Assembly (NCBI RefSeq): GCF_000006405.1
Contig: NW_003212688.1
Span: 7,402-71,401 of the forward strand
DNA: 64,000 nt
Source: Perkinsus marinus ATCC 50983
Lineage: Eukaryota; Perkinsozoa; Perkinsida; Perkinsidae
Reading direction: 5' to 3'
The first letter of the stretch is position 1; every line of letters begins with the position of its first letter. A model generated the notes under the pieces. The model did no database searches. It saw only the letters and a program-made list of their open reading frames with translations, and was not told the origin of the DNA. Both the position numbers and the translations under genes were made by a program. Positions 44,083 through 54,635 of the stretch are shown piece after piece.

Positions 44083-47000
44083 AACGAGAATCACTGATGG
44101 GTTGTATGGAGCGCATCCGTACCAGTAAGTGTCCCGAAGATGTGATGGAGATATTAACGGAAACTGCCTATGAGGCAAAGTTCACTAGCATTGATACTCT
44201 CCTGAACTTGAAGAGATCTAGTGGAGGTCCCTTAGATACGGGTGAGCAACGAGGCGCCCCCAGAGCAAGAATAACGACTGGTGATGTGAGTACGACCAAC
44301 AGTGAAGTTATTATCACTCCTCGTTCGAGGAGTTCCTCGACCACTGATGATGAAGTGATTCGTAGAGCTCCAAGGTCAAGTTTTAATCCACCTGCTCGGA
44401 TTAAGTCCGTAGCGGCATCACATGGTATAAGCATGAATGACTTGATGACTAGGATGAATAAAAAACTTTGTATCGTGTGTGGTGAGAATGGGCACATGTA
44501 CATGAACTGCCGAAAGTATGAAGTTTCTGCCTATCCCGAAGGTTGTTGTGCTGCTATTAACAGTGTTAATAATAAGTTACTTATCGAACCTGTTAGAGTA
44601 TCGATAGGAGGTTCTGTCTATATCGCCGCACGCTGCGGTTTCGACACAATGGCTTCTGTATCAGTGGTGAGTGAGACATTCTTAACGCAGACTTTAGACA
44701 ACACTCATCCTCAGTACAACCCCATCTCAAACCATCCAGAGCCTCGAACAGTCAAGGGATTGAACTCTTCTACTACTCTAGACAAAGTTATAAGCATGGA
44801 TATTGCCTTCCGAGGCTATGAGTGCAACCAGGAATGCTGGGTCATCCCTGAAGGCACATCTGGCCTACCAGCAGGACTGGACATCAACATCGGATACCCA
44901 GATCTTATGAAATACGGTATATCCATACAAATGCCGAAGCACTGCATACAGGGAAAGATGAGCTTCAAGGTGTTGACCGATCTTGCGATAAATCAATTGA
45001 TTTTGCAAGCTGGTATAAAGCACCCACTACCTGGTGCTAGCAACTATCAAGGACTCCTAAGACCTCTCTCAAGCTGGGAAAGGAAAGATACCAAAAACCA
45101 ACGATGGGTATATGAAATTCATTGGGAAATGGATCAGGAAGGGTCAGCGAGGAAATCGCATGATTATAGCGCAAACATGTTTTCCAAACTCAACGGTATG
45201 CAGAGGGACCTCGCAGAGGAAGAACTATCTAAACTGCTTCAATCGGGATGGTGGTGGGACAAAGATTGCCGAGAACCACCAGTGAGAGCTTGTGACGCGG
45301 TCATAATACCCGATGATATCATATCGTTTCCCCTGACGCAAGGACAGCACAAGAGCACTAAAGTAAGATTGTGCAGCGATGCTCGGCAACTAAATAGTCG
45401 AATATGGAAGGCCAGTTACAGGGGCATGGCAGTCAGTGATTGCTTGAATACTATAAGGGGAAACTATTTGCCAGGGAACTCCATAACTTTCATTGACCTT
45501 GAGAAGGCATTTTATAAGATTAGGCTCGGGGCGAACCGGGTCCTAAGGATCACTAGCAACGGACGACACTATTACACCAACTGCGTCGTGTTTGGTGTGT
45601 CGTTTGGACCGAGTTCATTAGGAGGGAAAGTAGTGCTACTCTTGAACGCTGTCTTCACCGTACTCCTTGGCAGGGACATTCGAATGAAGAGCGTTGATGA
45701 AGCATCGAAATTTTTCCCTGATGTCGTGATTGTAGTCTTCTACGACGACATATGCATCATGGGGAATCCCATGAAATGCAAGACTATCATTTCTTTGCTG
45801 TGCTACATTGCACAACTAGTAGGGGATTCCTTCCCCGAGGAGAAACGCGACGAGATCATAGAAGGTTCTTCTCCTTGTCGTCACCTAGGTGTGTTATGGT
45901 CGAAAGATCTTGATGGTAGACTATGTCTCTCATGCGTCCCGATAAGTGATGAGAGTAAATTCGCACCCGAGATAGTGTCCCGTAGAGACATTTTCTCATT
46001 GGCTGGCCACCGGTACGATCCATTGAAATGCCATCCTATTGCCCGATTGGTAGCAGACAGGATGAGGCGATGGGCTGGTAGATCAGAAGGAGGCAACAGC
46101 AGAGCGGCTTGGAATCGGAAATGGGAACTCTCTGCCAAGCAGATGGGTATACTGCAATGTCTATTGAGTCTCGCCGACCAAGACATGACAGACAATTGCA
46201 CGCATAAATGTCTCCCACCCGATTTCACAACGATCGTAGTTTATTCTGACGCGTGTGGTTCCGGCTTCGGATACTCGATCCGCATTGCCCGATCTGATTA
46301 TTCAGTCGGAAACCTCGACTCCTGGATCATACTCGAGGAGACAGCAGAAGAATATGGCCCCAAAGAACGATCTTGGCATATAAACAGGAAGGAGAGTTAT
46401 CCAATGCTCTGTGCTCTGCGGCGCACATTGTATTGGGTCCGCACAATGAGAAGAACAATCCATAGTGTCCTGATTTACAGTGATAACTCCAGTGCAGTTG
46501 CATGGGCATCCGATAAGCCCATCAAGATGCAGCTGATTGAGCATGTGGAGCTCGAACGCATGATCAATAGCATGCAAGCAGTTCGCGATGAGCTCAAGAA
46601 TGAACATGGCTGCTCGATAAAATTTTCTCATATTAAAGGCAAGGCGAACAGCCGGGCTGATTTCCTTAGCCGTGCGTTATCGGCAGTGCCGAATCTAGAC
46701 CCACTAGGGAACCAAACAGTTAAAAAGAAACAGAAAAAAGATGATGCAGTTGTAATGGTTGTCATGTCCCCTTGTGGAGAGCTAACAGTTTCCGATGGGG
46801 CACATAACCACTACCAAGGGCTGAGTCGTACCCCATTGGCGGAGGTGCAAACTCAAAACGATGCAAGTAGTGCAAGGAACGATGAGACTTTATGCATCAT
46901 CACCGGGATAACAGATAGTGTTACGCAGAGGACTGCTATTGATCATGACGATTGCACCAATGTGGCGGATTTATCGGAAAATGAAATCATACAGCATATT

Positions 47001-48725
47001 CAAGAAGCCCTTCTAGATCATCAGTTCCTCAAAAATCACCAAATCTTCAACATCAAACTTTACGATATCCTAGCATGCCTAGGAGTGATGAAAGCTGAGG
47101 AAGATGATGTATCCTCAGCCGCCCAAGCGTTCGTGTCTGGCGGAGCTCATGGGAAATACCTGAGATGGGATGATACCCTGAATGTGCTTTTAGTGTGTGA
47201 CCCACTCGAGGAAGAACCGCGTTGGAGGATTTACCTCCCATCCAAGCGTGCGAGGCACTGGGTGGTCTATAGATACCATGACCATCGCTACCTCTCACTC
47301 CATCGTAGCCTGGAGAGAGTTCTGCATGCCGTAAGATGCCCCAGTGTGGGTTTTTCGTTTTGGTGGGACGGCATGACAAAAGATATTACGCAGATGATCC
47401 GCTGCTGTGGGACGTGCCAGTTGAACAAACACCACGACATGATCAACCGCGCCCCGATTGTTTACCGGAGATGGCAGAAGCGGTTTCAGAAAATCCAATT
47501 GGATTTTGCTGGGCCTTTCAGCCTTACCAATCAGAATGACAAAACCCCATGGGACACGGAATACCTGTGTTTGATTATCTGCGAATGTACACATATGAGT
47601 TTAGCCATTCCCACTAAATCAACAACTGCCCGTGATGTAATTGGAGTCTTGTTAATCTGGTTCAGCACCTACGGACCAGCGAAATACATCCAGTTGGATG
47701 CATGCCCGGCACACGACAGTGAGGCCCTTCGACAGTTCACATCGGCATGGGGGGCAGAGCTTGTCCTTGGCATACCGAGAAGACCTGAATCACAGGGCCT
47801 CATTGAAAGGCTCATCCGTGATGTTAAAACAGCTATCCGTATTGGTACGTGTGCTCCTGATGCAACCTTACCCTGGTGGATATGTGCATTCAATGCTATA
47901 TCTATCCATAATTCTTCTCCTATTAAAGATGGGCTAGGATGTACTCCAGCGATGCTAGCTCATTCAAGAGAGGACTTATTGCCTGAAACCGAGTCAAGTG
48001 ACCCCGATTCCTCGGGGCTAGACGAACTATGTCAGAAGAATTGTGAGTATCTGTCATCAGTAATGCAATGCTTCTTGGTCAGCCGCGCTGATGCAGCCTT
48101 GGGGAAAGAAATCAAGACTCTGATTGACGAACCATTGAGGTTTAAATTCAATGCGGGTGACAGCATTAAAGTTTCGAGACTCATCAATGGGAGAAGAAAA
48201 GTCTCTGGACCTTACCGAATCTCCCATCAACATCCCCATAATGCTCTGCTATTTTATGTGGAAGGTTTCGATAAGCCGTTCTCTGCCAGGCAACTATTGC
48301 CTTATCACACATGTGATGAACGTGTAGCATTGGACTTTGCTACCCTTCCCTCCAGAGTGGCAACAGCCATTATAGGTAAGGCAGATATGCCTGATGGAAT
48401 TACGTTGGACCTCCTCAAGAAGAACGATCACTGGATAGTATATAAGGAGCTTGATGAATCTGCTAATGCTGAGCCCACTCTCATGATTTATGCTGCAAGA
48501 TTCCTGTCGTTCGATTCAAGCTCAAATTCTATCACTATACAGGGACTTGACCATAACACCCGAAATAACTCGTGGGTTCTCCCTCCTAAGAAGGAGAGAG
48601 CCTTAACCGTGAAGACGATTTCTATTGACAGTGTGATAGGAAGAGCGGGATTCCGACCAACTTGTCGAGGAACTGTTCCTCAACGTATCCGAAACTGGTT
48701 TGCTGATCAAGGATGTGATGTGTAG
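44028..48725 (+). CDS. gag C-terminus plus pol polyprotein (PR-RT-RH-IN)
   Basis: 1,565 codons from the first ATG, but the frame is open from about 43905. In order: a CCHC zinc knuckle (CIVCGENGHMYMNC, ~residue 145); a retropepsin-like segment with DTMAS where DTGAS/DSGAS is usual (~210); reverse transcriptase with SITFIDLEKAFYKIRLG and the catalytic VVFYDDICIMG (~485-575); RNase H with YSDACGSGFGYSI, a following Glu, and YSDNSSAVAW (~740-825); integrase with the H-x-H-x-C-x2-C zinc site (CCGTCQLNKH, ~1125) and the D,D-35-E-type core (QLDFAGPF, LDACPAHDS, ESQGLIERLIRDVK); and a basic C-terminal region. No stop interrupts it. Only the protease motif looks altered. Confidence 0.93.
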   Translation: MRRLLYVELIASSKRWQLKRESLMGCMERIRTSKCPEDVMEILTETAYEAKFTSIDTLLNLKRSSGGPLDTGEQRGAPRARITTGDVSTTNSEVIITPRSRSSSTTDDEVIRRAPRSSFNPPARIKSVAASHGISMNDLMTRMNKKLCIVCGENGHMYMNCRKYEVSAYPEGCCAAINSVNNKLLIEPVRVSIGGSVYIAARCGFDTMASVSVVSETFLTQTLDNTHPQYNPISNHPEPRTVKGLNSSTTLDKVISMDIAFRGYECNQECWVIPEGTSGLPAGLDINIGYPDLMKYGISIQMPKHCIQGKMSFKVLTDLAINQLILQAGIKHPLPGASNYQGLLRPLSSWERKDTKNQRWVYEIHWEMDQEGSARKSHDYSANMFSKLNGMQRDLAEEELSKLLQSGWWWDKDCREPPVRACDAVIIPDDIISFPLTQGQHKSTKVRLCSDARQLNSRIWKASYRGMAVSDCLNTIRGNYLPGNSITFIDLEKAFYKIRLGANRVLRITSNGRHYYTNCVVFGVSFGPSSLGGKVVLLLNAVFTVLLGRDIRMKSVDEASKFFPDVVIVVFYDDICIMGNPMKCKTIISLLCYIAQLVGDSFPEEKRDEIIEGSSPCRHLGVLWSKDLDGRLCLSCVPISDESKFAPEIVSRRDIFSLAGHRYDPLKCHPIARLVADRMRRWAGRSEGGNSRAAWNRKWELSAKQMGILQCLLSLADQDMTDNCTHKCLPPDFTTIVVYSDACGSGFGYSIRIARSDYSVGNLDSWIILEETAEEYGPKERSWHINRKESYPMLCALRRTLYWVRTMRRTIHSVLIYSDNSSAVAWASDKPIKMQLIEHVELERMINSMQAVRDELKNEHGCSIKFSHIKGKANSRADFLSRALSAVPNLDPLGNQTVKKKQKKDDAVVMVVMSPCGELTVSDGAHNHYQGLSRTPLAEVQTQNDASSARNDETLCIITGITDSVTQRTAIDHDDCTNVADLSENEIIQHIQEALLDHQFLKNHQIFNIKLYDILACLGVMKAEEDDVSSAAQAFVSGGAHGKYLRWDDTLNVLLVCDPLEEEPRWRIYLPSKRARHWVVYRYHDHRYLSLHRSLERVLHAVRCPSVGFSFWWDGMTKDITQMIRCCGTCQLNKHHDMINRAPIVYRRWQKRFQKIQLDFAGPFSLTNQNDKTPWDTEYLCLIICECTHMSLAIPTKSTTARDVIGVLLIWFSTYGPAKYIQLDACPAHDSEALRQFTSAWGAELVLGIPRRPESQGLIERLIRDVKTAIRIGTCAPDATLPWWICAFNAISIHNSSPIKDGLGCTPAMLAHSREDLLPETESSDPDSSGLDELCQKNCEYLSSVMQCFLVSRADAALGKEIKTLIDEPLRFKFNAGDSIKVSRLINGRRKVSGPYRISHQHPHNALLFYVEGFDKPFSARQLLPYHTCDERVALDFATLPSRVATAIIGKADMPDGITLDLLKKNDHWIVYKELDESANAEPTLMIYAARFLSFDSSSNSITIQGLDHNTRNNSWVLPPKKERALTVKTISIDSVIGRAGFRPTCRGTVPQRIRNWFADQGCDV

Positions 48726-48742
48726 TTTGTTTCGAGCGCTCA

Positions 48743-48753
48743 TTGGGGGGGCT
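48743..48753 (+). other. polypurine tract
   Basis: A run of seven G next to the 3' LTR start, in the position where plus-strand DNA priming occurs. Confidence 0.65.
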
Positions 48754-49014
48754 TGTTAGATTATCATTCGCTCTCTAGAACAATCTTGCTGTCTTGAGAA
48801 TTTGATACTTCGTTGTTCATCATGAAACGGTTGAAGTAGTTCAGGGCGAAGTCCCAAAAAGTGATTAAGTTAATTTTTTTCCATCTCTCTCCTGAGGTTA
48901 TCAACAGAGTCGTGTTGGTATGTACGGTAACGAAGAAGTTGACTATGGTGATGATGACAGTATTTCATCCTCTTGGGATGATACTGCTCAAACGTCGGAC
49001 ACTCATCTCTTTCA
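48754..49014 (+). repeat. 3' LTR (261 bp)
   Basis: Identical on reading to the 5' LTR. The short ORF at 48920-49114 is the LTR-encoded start of gag running on into flanking DNA. Confidence 0.95.
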
Positions 49015-49018
49015 GACG
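49015..49018. repeat. 4-bp target-site duplication, right copy
   Basis: GACG directly after the 3' LTR, matching 42941-42944. Confidence 0.8.
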
Positions 49019-49246
49019 GCAACGAGTCTGCCCATTGGTGACACGGATTGGTCATCCACTAACCCTTATGGGAACTCCCTTGAATTGCATAGGCCCGAGT
49101 GGACGACACAGTAAACGTGACCATGGTGGGAGTAGTCATTGAAAGGTGACGCCGTCGCGTGCTGTTGTTGATGCTATCATCACGTCACTGGGCTCATGTT
49201 GTGTTACTCGTAGTGAATACATTGTTCAGTAGCGGCAGTTGTTCCA
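49019..49246. other. flank of LTR insertion
   Basis: No supported gene in this short stretch. Confidence 0.5.
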
Positions 49247-50053
49247 ATGCCGTCAACATCGCCAGGTGTGAGGTCAGAGCCAATACACTTGCGGAGCTTC
49301 ACAGGTAGTAGAGGGCGATGGTGGCCTAGAGTGGACGATTCGTTCTTGAGAAGCTGAGGGGGAGAATCCTAGGACTTCATCGTGGAATCCCAAAGTTCCA
49401 TCCGCGGGTGCTGTTGGAAAAGGAATCCCTAATGGGCGCTCACGCTTTGTACGCTGACAGACTAAACAGAGTTCTTCCGAACGAAATTCCCGCCGAACTG
49501 ATCATGGACCGGACTGTGAAGGAAGCGGGAATTCAATTCTGGGAAGTGTCATCGCTGAGATATATGTTGAACGTTGTTTATTCGCGTGCCTCATATTCCC
49601 TTCGAAACTCGTTATATTATGATAAGGGAAGTAGTCAGTATCATCGAGGTTTCGCATAGCATAGTTTGGGCAGTGGGCTTATCGTGTTGCATGCCACCAC
49701 CTTGCAGGCACTGAGGTTGGCCGTCCTCCTTCATCACTCGAGAGTATATCATCGGGAGCCCAACTGTTGAAAGTGAGGCGGCCGCCTAGGCAAGGATAGT
49801 ATGACCTTGTGGTGATCAGATAAACCACGTTGCTGGCAACAATGGGACGACTTCCGAGGTCGGACCCCCAGTCCTGGTCATTCCCGATATCAATGAACCT
49901 TGTGGAGGCGGCGGGGAATCTACCAATATGTCATCCAGAGTCTTACCAGCTATTCCGGAGCCGGTACCAGAAGATGTGCTCAAGCCTATTGCAGAAATTG
50001 ACGAGCGACGAGAAAAGCTGATGCAATGGGAAAGGGTGAAATTGCATAAGTAG
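49247..50053 (+). CDS. hypothetical protein, several exons
   Basis: A candidate start at 49247 leads to an exon at ~49319-49555 with strong protein character (SGRFVLEKLRGRILGLHRGI; LLEKESLMGAHALYADRLNR; AELIMDRTVKEAGIQFWEVS). The last exon (~49845-50053) carries VGPPVLVIPDINEPCGGGGE and EDVLKPIAEIDERREKLMQW, ending at the TAG at 50051-50053. The intervening region is not resolved. Size and basic, helical character would suit a small mitochondrial or ribosomal protein, but no family is recognised. Confidence 0.4.
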
Positions 50054-50175
50054 TACTGGGGTAGTTAGAATAGATCTGTCAATGTACGTGAGCCAAAATA
50101 TAGATAAACCATGATGTCATAATAATGGTGGCTGTTGATATCGCTTAGTACAGTATTGTGCCGTTCAGGCGGACG

Positions 50176-53100
50176 ATGGTCTTCTCCGTACCACCTTTTG
50201 AAAAAGCATATCTTTTATCTCTGGAACCTAAACTGCGACGGAGCCTTTGGGTACCAGCACTTGCCTATATAGCGTAGTATCACTTCCTTATTACTCGGCC
50301 CTAGTTAGTCCTGTAGGTTTGCCTTGGTGTGTCTACTCTATCCCTCCATTTGGGTATCTAAATGGGATACTTCTGCGAATATACTATTTAATTCATGTTG
50401 GTTGATCATTACCGCCTTGAGTAAGTACCCATCCTCCTCTTGAGCATTCCTCCAAGGTCTTTTCTTGCCGCCAGGCCTATTTGTCCTCGTTACATTCCCC
50501 TTTGCCATCCCCCCTAGTCGTTACTTAGAATTATACATACAAGTATGGACGGGCTTCACCATGATCGCCGCCACTGTATTTGGTACGCCATATCGAGTGG
50601 CCACCATCACAGGTACTCAGGGCCGATCAGCTTGTCTACTACCCGCTTCACCAGGTACTGATTATAGTGTAGCTTTCCCTGGTGCTAATCTCGGCGTCGC
50701 CGATATATCAGTTTTCCTGGATCTTCTTACTATGTGAGGACACGCGTCGTTGATGCTAGTCGATACCTGGTAATGTGTTCTCAGAATGTATTTCTCGGTC
50801 TACACCCCTCTGAGGATCCGCCGTCTTTTCCCCGTTGCTGTGGCCATCAACATCATCTACGCTGGAATATCAATTGGACTCGGAGTCCCGTCATACGACG
50901 CCAACGCGGACGTCGTGCCAGCGTCCACAACAGAGAACTGGTTTGCTGTGTAATAGTCATTCTAAGCATAAGCCGATATCATTCACCTTTGCAGGTCGCT
51001 GACTCTAATGGTGATTCTGAGCTCTATTCTCGGCTTGACGGGAAAGTATCGTCTTGAACTCTTCCAAAGGACCAATTTCCTCCATTTGGAGGTTTCACAG
51101 CGGAGAATAGATGTATGTCTATATTCCACACTGTGGACTTCCCTACCTTGTTCGTGTACATAGGTACTCGAGAGGACCATAGTAGCGTTCGACAGTTCTA
51201 ATAACAAGGCAACAAGAGTTACTCAGATGCAGCTAACGCACAAGGTGTGATCATCATACATCTGATAATGATGATTGCCATCTCAGAGGTTGTTGTTGAT
51301 GGAAAAGCTGATATTCCGGGCAAGATCGACGGGCTTAAGTGGTCTTAATGTCCATAACGGACAGCTGGCAAGCGACTTGGACCACGCACTATCCTTGGTA
51401 GTTCTGGTGTTCGAGTGGCCAGCGATCAACGACTTTACTCTCAGGTGAGGAAGTCAGAGAAGTCTCTTTTTGTATTAGACTTCCAGAAGGAGGTTCTAAT
51501 GGAAGGTATGTCGTCGCATCAGCAGCAGAGGGTGAGGAGCATTTCGGTGACATTCTATGGGGTGTATGGTTCGTACTCAGTTGGCGTCTGGAGAGACTCC
51601 TAGGTCGGGCGAGTCGGGTAGTCGTGGAGGTCATGGTGGCCCAGCAGCATCATTGTTGTATTGCTCGGCACTCTATACTCCTATGTCTAGCGTGGCACAG
51701 GGCTCAAGGGCATCAGCAGCAGCAGCGGCAGCACGGTACGACTATTATGTTGTCAATGCATAGGGAACCGAATCATACCCAGCGATCTTCTCAGGTACGG
51801 TTTAGGTGGTAGCGCCTCGTCGGTTGCTGTAATGCCCGGTGGTGAATATACTACTGTGTGTTTTGTTGATGATTATGAAGAACTACTGACTAGAGTTGGC
51901 CATGACTTTACCTTGGATGTTGAGGAGCTGTGGACCTCTCATCAAGTATGGAGAGCTGAACTGTTGGAGTGCAGTGCTTTATTTCAGGAAAGTCGGCGGA
52001 ATCCTGAGTGTGTGTTGGCTCTGTACATGGCAGTGGCACGAGCCTGTTTCCCAGATGACCAAGCTAACCGAATACTCAATATTGGTATGATGATGATAGA
52101 CGCAACTTTGCATATTAGTTCGTCTAGGTTCGGAAAGCCACGATGGTATCCGATGCCCAGTGTATGAGAGGTTCCTCTCGGAGCTGTGTAGTCGGTATCT
52201 ATTATCAGTACCATATCATAATGCTGTCCATGCTGCACAAGTAACCCATCACTGGTAGGGCAGTGCTACTATCTACAGCCCTTCAGTGTTCCTCCTTCAG
52301 CGCTGCTATCATCAACTCGCTGGGCATTCGTTCGAGATTGTCCGATCTCGATTGGGCGTCGTTGATTATCGCTTGTCTGAGCCATGATGTTGGCCATTTC
52401 GGTCACACCAACAAGTTCTTAATAGAAACACGGCATCCTCTGGCCCTACGGTATGTCCTTTGCGTGCACTCCAACCCTTTTACGATGGTTGTCAGGTACA
52501 ACGACCGTTCTGTTATGGAGAACTACCATGCGGCTACTATGTTTGATATGCTTAAAGAGAGCGAGGACTGGGATATCTCCCGAGGCCTCTCTAGGTAGAA
52601 GTAGTAGCCCGCCTCTCTTTATTGAGGCACTGGCTTGCGTATTAGGTCCGAATTGAAGCGTTTCCGAAGTCAAATCGTGGCATTGATATTGAGCACTGAC
52701 ATAGAAGCACTCCCAAAGCTCGCAGACCAGATAAAGGTATGTCGCTGCTCAAGTGTAGATATGCTGACAGCAGTTATTGTAGGACCGAGTGGCAAGCGGG
52801 CCTCCTTTCAACGTCTCCCAGTTCCCCGAGGACTCACGACTCATCCGAGGGCTCAGCATATCCATGGCGGACTGCGGCCATGTTTGGCTCACTTGGGATT
52901 TGCACTATAAATGGGCAGTGAGGCTGTGTACCAACTCAACGTGTTACGCCCCTCTGTTATCTGTTACACTGTTAGGCGCCGAATTCGCGGCTGAGGCGCG
53001 CGAATTAGCGAAAGTGAACAGGCAAGTAACAGCGCCGCCGTGGTCGGACAGCTCGCCGGCATCAAATGTAGACCCGTCACCGCGCACACAAATCTCCTTC

Positions 53101-54253
53101 ATCGAACGATGTACATGAACATGCAGTTTCGGCTAGTCCAATGTTATCTTTATCAGGGCCAATTGTGATGATTGAAGCACTTGAGAGTCTCATTGGGATC
53201 GACGAGACTGGATTCTCTAGTACGGCTTGTGAATGGTCGAAGGCTGTAAGGCGAGCAATACGTGACAATGTTTCACACTGGAAGGAGAGTGAAGCAAGTG
53301 AGGAGGAGGAGGTTGTTCGAACGACCGTAGGCGTGGTGGATACGGATGCAGCAGTGGGCAGAGTAGCGGCACCGTAAGTATCGATCAAGACTGAGGTTCG
53401 AAATAGATAGTTTCAGAGAGGCTAAGGTGGAATCGGCGACAGTCAAGAGCGATGGTCGCGATAATCGGCGTGTCCCGAGGTGAGTGATGATGATCAGGGC
53501 AATCTGCTTTTTGATCGGGATTGTTCAGTTGTGATGATGATGATGATGATGATGATGATGTCCCTATGATGAGCTATCGAGATATGTACGGCAGTGGAAG
53601 CGCTGTGGGGAGATCGGCTAACAGGTGTGGTTTCTTTAAGTATCAACAGCAGGTCATAGCATGATGATGGTCGTCAGGTCTAGTGCCGATGATGAGCCAC
53701 CAATGCTGAGTTACTCGGCTCTCTATAACACTGATGGAACCAGCTTTCCGCCTGCTACCAGCTGTCGGTTGGGGAGGTAGGAGTCAAAGCTGAGTTCCTG
53801 TTTTGTTATAACATTGTCTACTCAGCTCAAGTTCCGGATCGGAAATAGCATCGAGTGAGCAGCCTCAAGGGAATAGCCAACAACTAGCATTGCAGCGGTA
53901 TGGGTGTATAGCCGGCTTACACATGACGTCTTTCATTCGTAGTGGCCAGCAGAACAGTGATGACGATGAAGATCCACCGATGATGAGTTACAGCGATCTT
54001 TATGGCTCTGCTGCTGCTGGAACACGGTGAGTTCAGTTGCCCATGCTTGTGGAGGGTGATGACGACTGTCAGGAATGCCGACATGGACGATCCTGATGAG
54101 CCTCCTATGCTCAGCTATGGCGATTTGTACAGTAGGTTAGGTGGAATGCAAGGCTCGAGGTAAGCCTAGACACTTGAACATGCCGTATTGCGATGATATT
54201 TCCTCCCCAGGACCGATCCGTCACAGCCATCATCGGGAGCCGATAGTGCTTAA
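50176..54253 (+). CDS. multi-membrane 3',5'-cyclic nucleotide phosphodiesterase with repeated-exon tail
   Basis: From the ATG at 50176 about 20 exons read in frame. The first ~230 residues hold about five hydrophobic segments (VPALAYIAFALVCLLYPSIW; CWLIITALSLFVLVTF; YIQVWTGFTMIAATVFG; ADISVFLDLLTIMYF; FPVAVAINIIYAGISIGLG). After a linker the catalytic domain has VPYHNAVHAAQ, LIIACLSHDVGHFGHTNKFL, LRYNDRSVMENYHAATMFDM, FRSQIVALILSTDIEALPKL and LSISMADCGHVWLTWDLHYK. These supply the HNxxHA, HDxxH and late Asp metal ligands of class I PDEs; the domain ends with TQISFIERC. A four-fold exon-encoded tail follows to the TAA at 54251-54253. It hydrolyses cAMP and/or cGMP; specificity cannot be read. 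TM-plus-PDE is the layout of apicomplexan enzymes. Confidence 0.92.
53529..54159 (+). repeat. four duplicated exons in the phosphodiesterase tail
   Basis: Exons 53529-53624, 53678-53767, 53943-54026 and 54073-54159 each encode an acidic run and then one motif copy: VPMMSYRDMYG, PPMLSYSALYN, PPMMSYSDLYG and PPMLSYGDLYS. Every bounding intron is phase 2 and splits an Arg codon. An unrelated linker exon (~53826-53896) sits between copies 2 and 3. Confidence 0.85.
53531..53560 (+). repeat. GAT trinucleotide run (coding, poly-Asp)
   Basis: About nine GAT units at the start of the first repeated exon, encoding a poly-Asp tract. Confidence 0.85.
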
Positions 54254-54635
54254 CAACCGCTGCAATTGTAGAGGGTTACTCGCTGCCTTTATTGATTCCT
54301 ACGACGTTATCATTGTACACGTACTCGCACAGTAATGCACGATTTTGTCATCATTCTTTCACGTACCGTTTCATAGCCCTCATTGTCTGAGTTAACGCTT
54401 CGCGGCGGCCAACTGCCTAGTGGCGAGTTGGCCAGTGAGAAAAGCGCGCGCCCTGGTGATCGATTTTAAGAAGGTTTCTGTATGCGTGTAGCTTCGTTGG
54501 TTCTGGACTCCACCTGCGCGGTGTATTGAGGCAATTTTGTTGTCAGTTGAGTTTCCGTTGTTGGCATTACTCAACAGCGAAGCAGGCGTCTTTGTTGCGC
54601 ACATAGAATTGAAGTATAGTTGATAACTTGAATCA
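54254..54635. other. intergenic, nothing supported
   Basis: Spacer between two plus-strand genes. No ORF of note. Confidence 0.5.

Larger units (their letters stand above)
42945..49014 (+). mobile_element. LTR retrotransposon, Ty3/gypsy-like domain order
   Basis: A 6,070-bp element bounded by 261-bp direct LTRs that begin TG and end CA and are identical on reading. Target duplication GACG lies at both edges (42941-42944, 49015-49018). A TGG-starting primer-binding site follows the left LTR at once, and a G7 polypurine tract precedes the right LTR. Pol order is zinc knuckle, protease, RT, RNase H, integrase. Identical LTRs indicate a recent insertion. Coding runs on the plus strand. Confidence 0.93.

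Noticed and set aside
46036-47594. Minus-strand ORFs within the retroelement (46302-46631, 47053-47379 and others)
   Set aside because: They are antisense to continuous RNase H and integrase coding sequence.
52200-52300. Apparent frameshift or in-frame stop after the HNxxHA motif of the phosphodiesterase
   Set aside because: A 46-nt GT-AG intron (52241-52286) removes the stop and restores the frame leading to HDVGH; no mutation is needed.
53511-53560. GAT repeat considered as a non-coding microsatellite
   Set aside because: It lies in frame within a tail exon of the phosphodiesterase and encodes Asp, matching the acidic runs of the other repeated exons.
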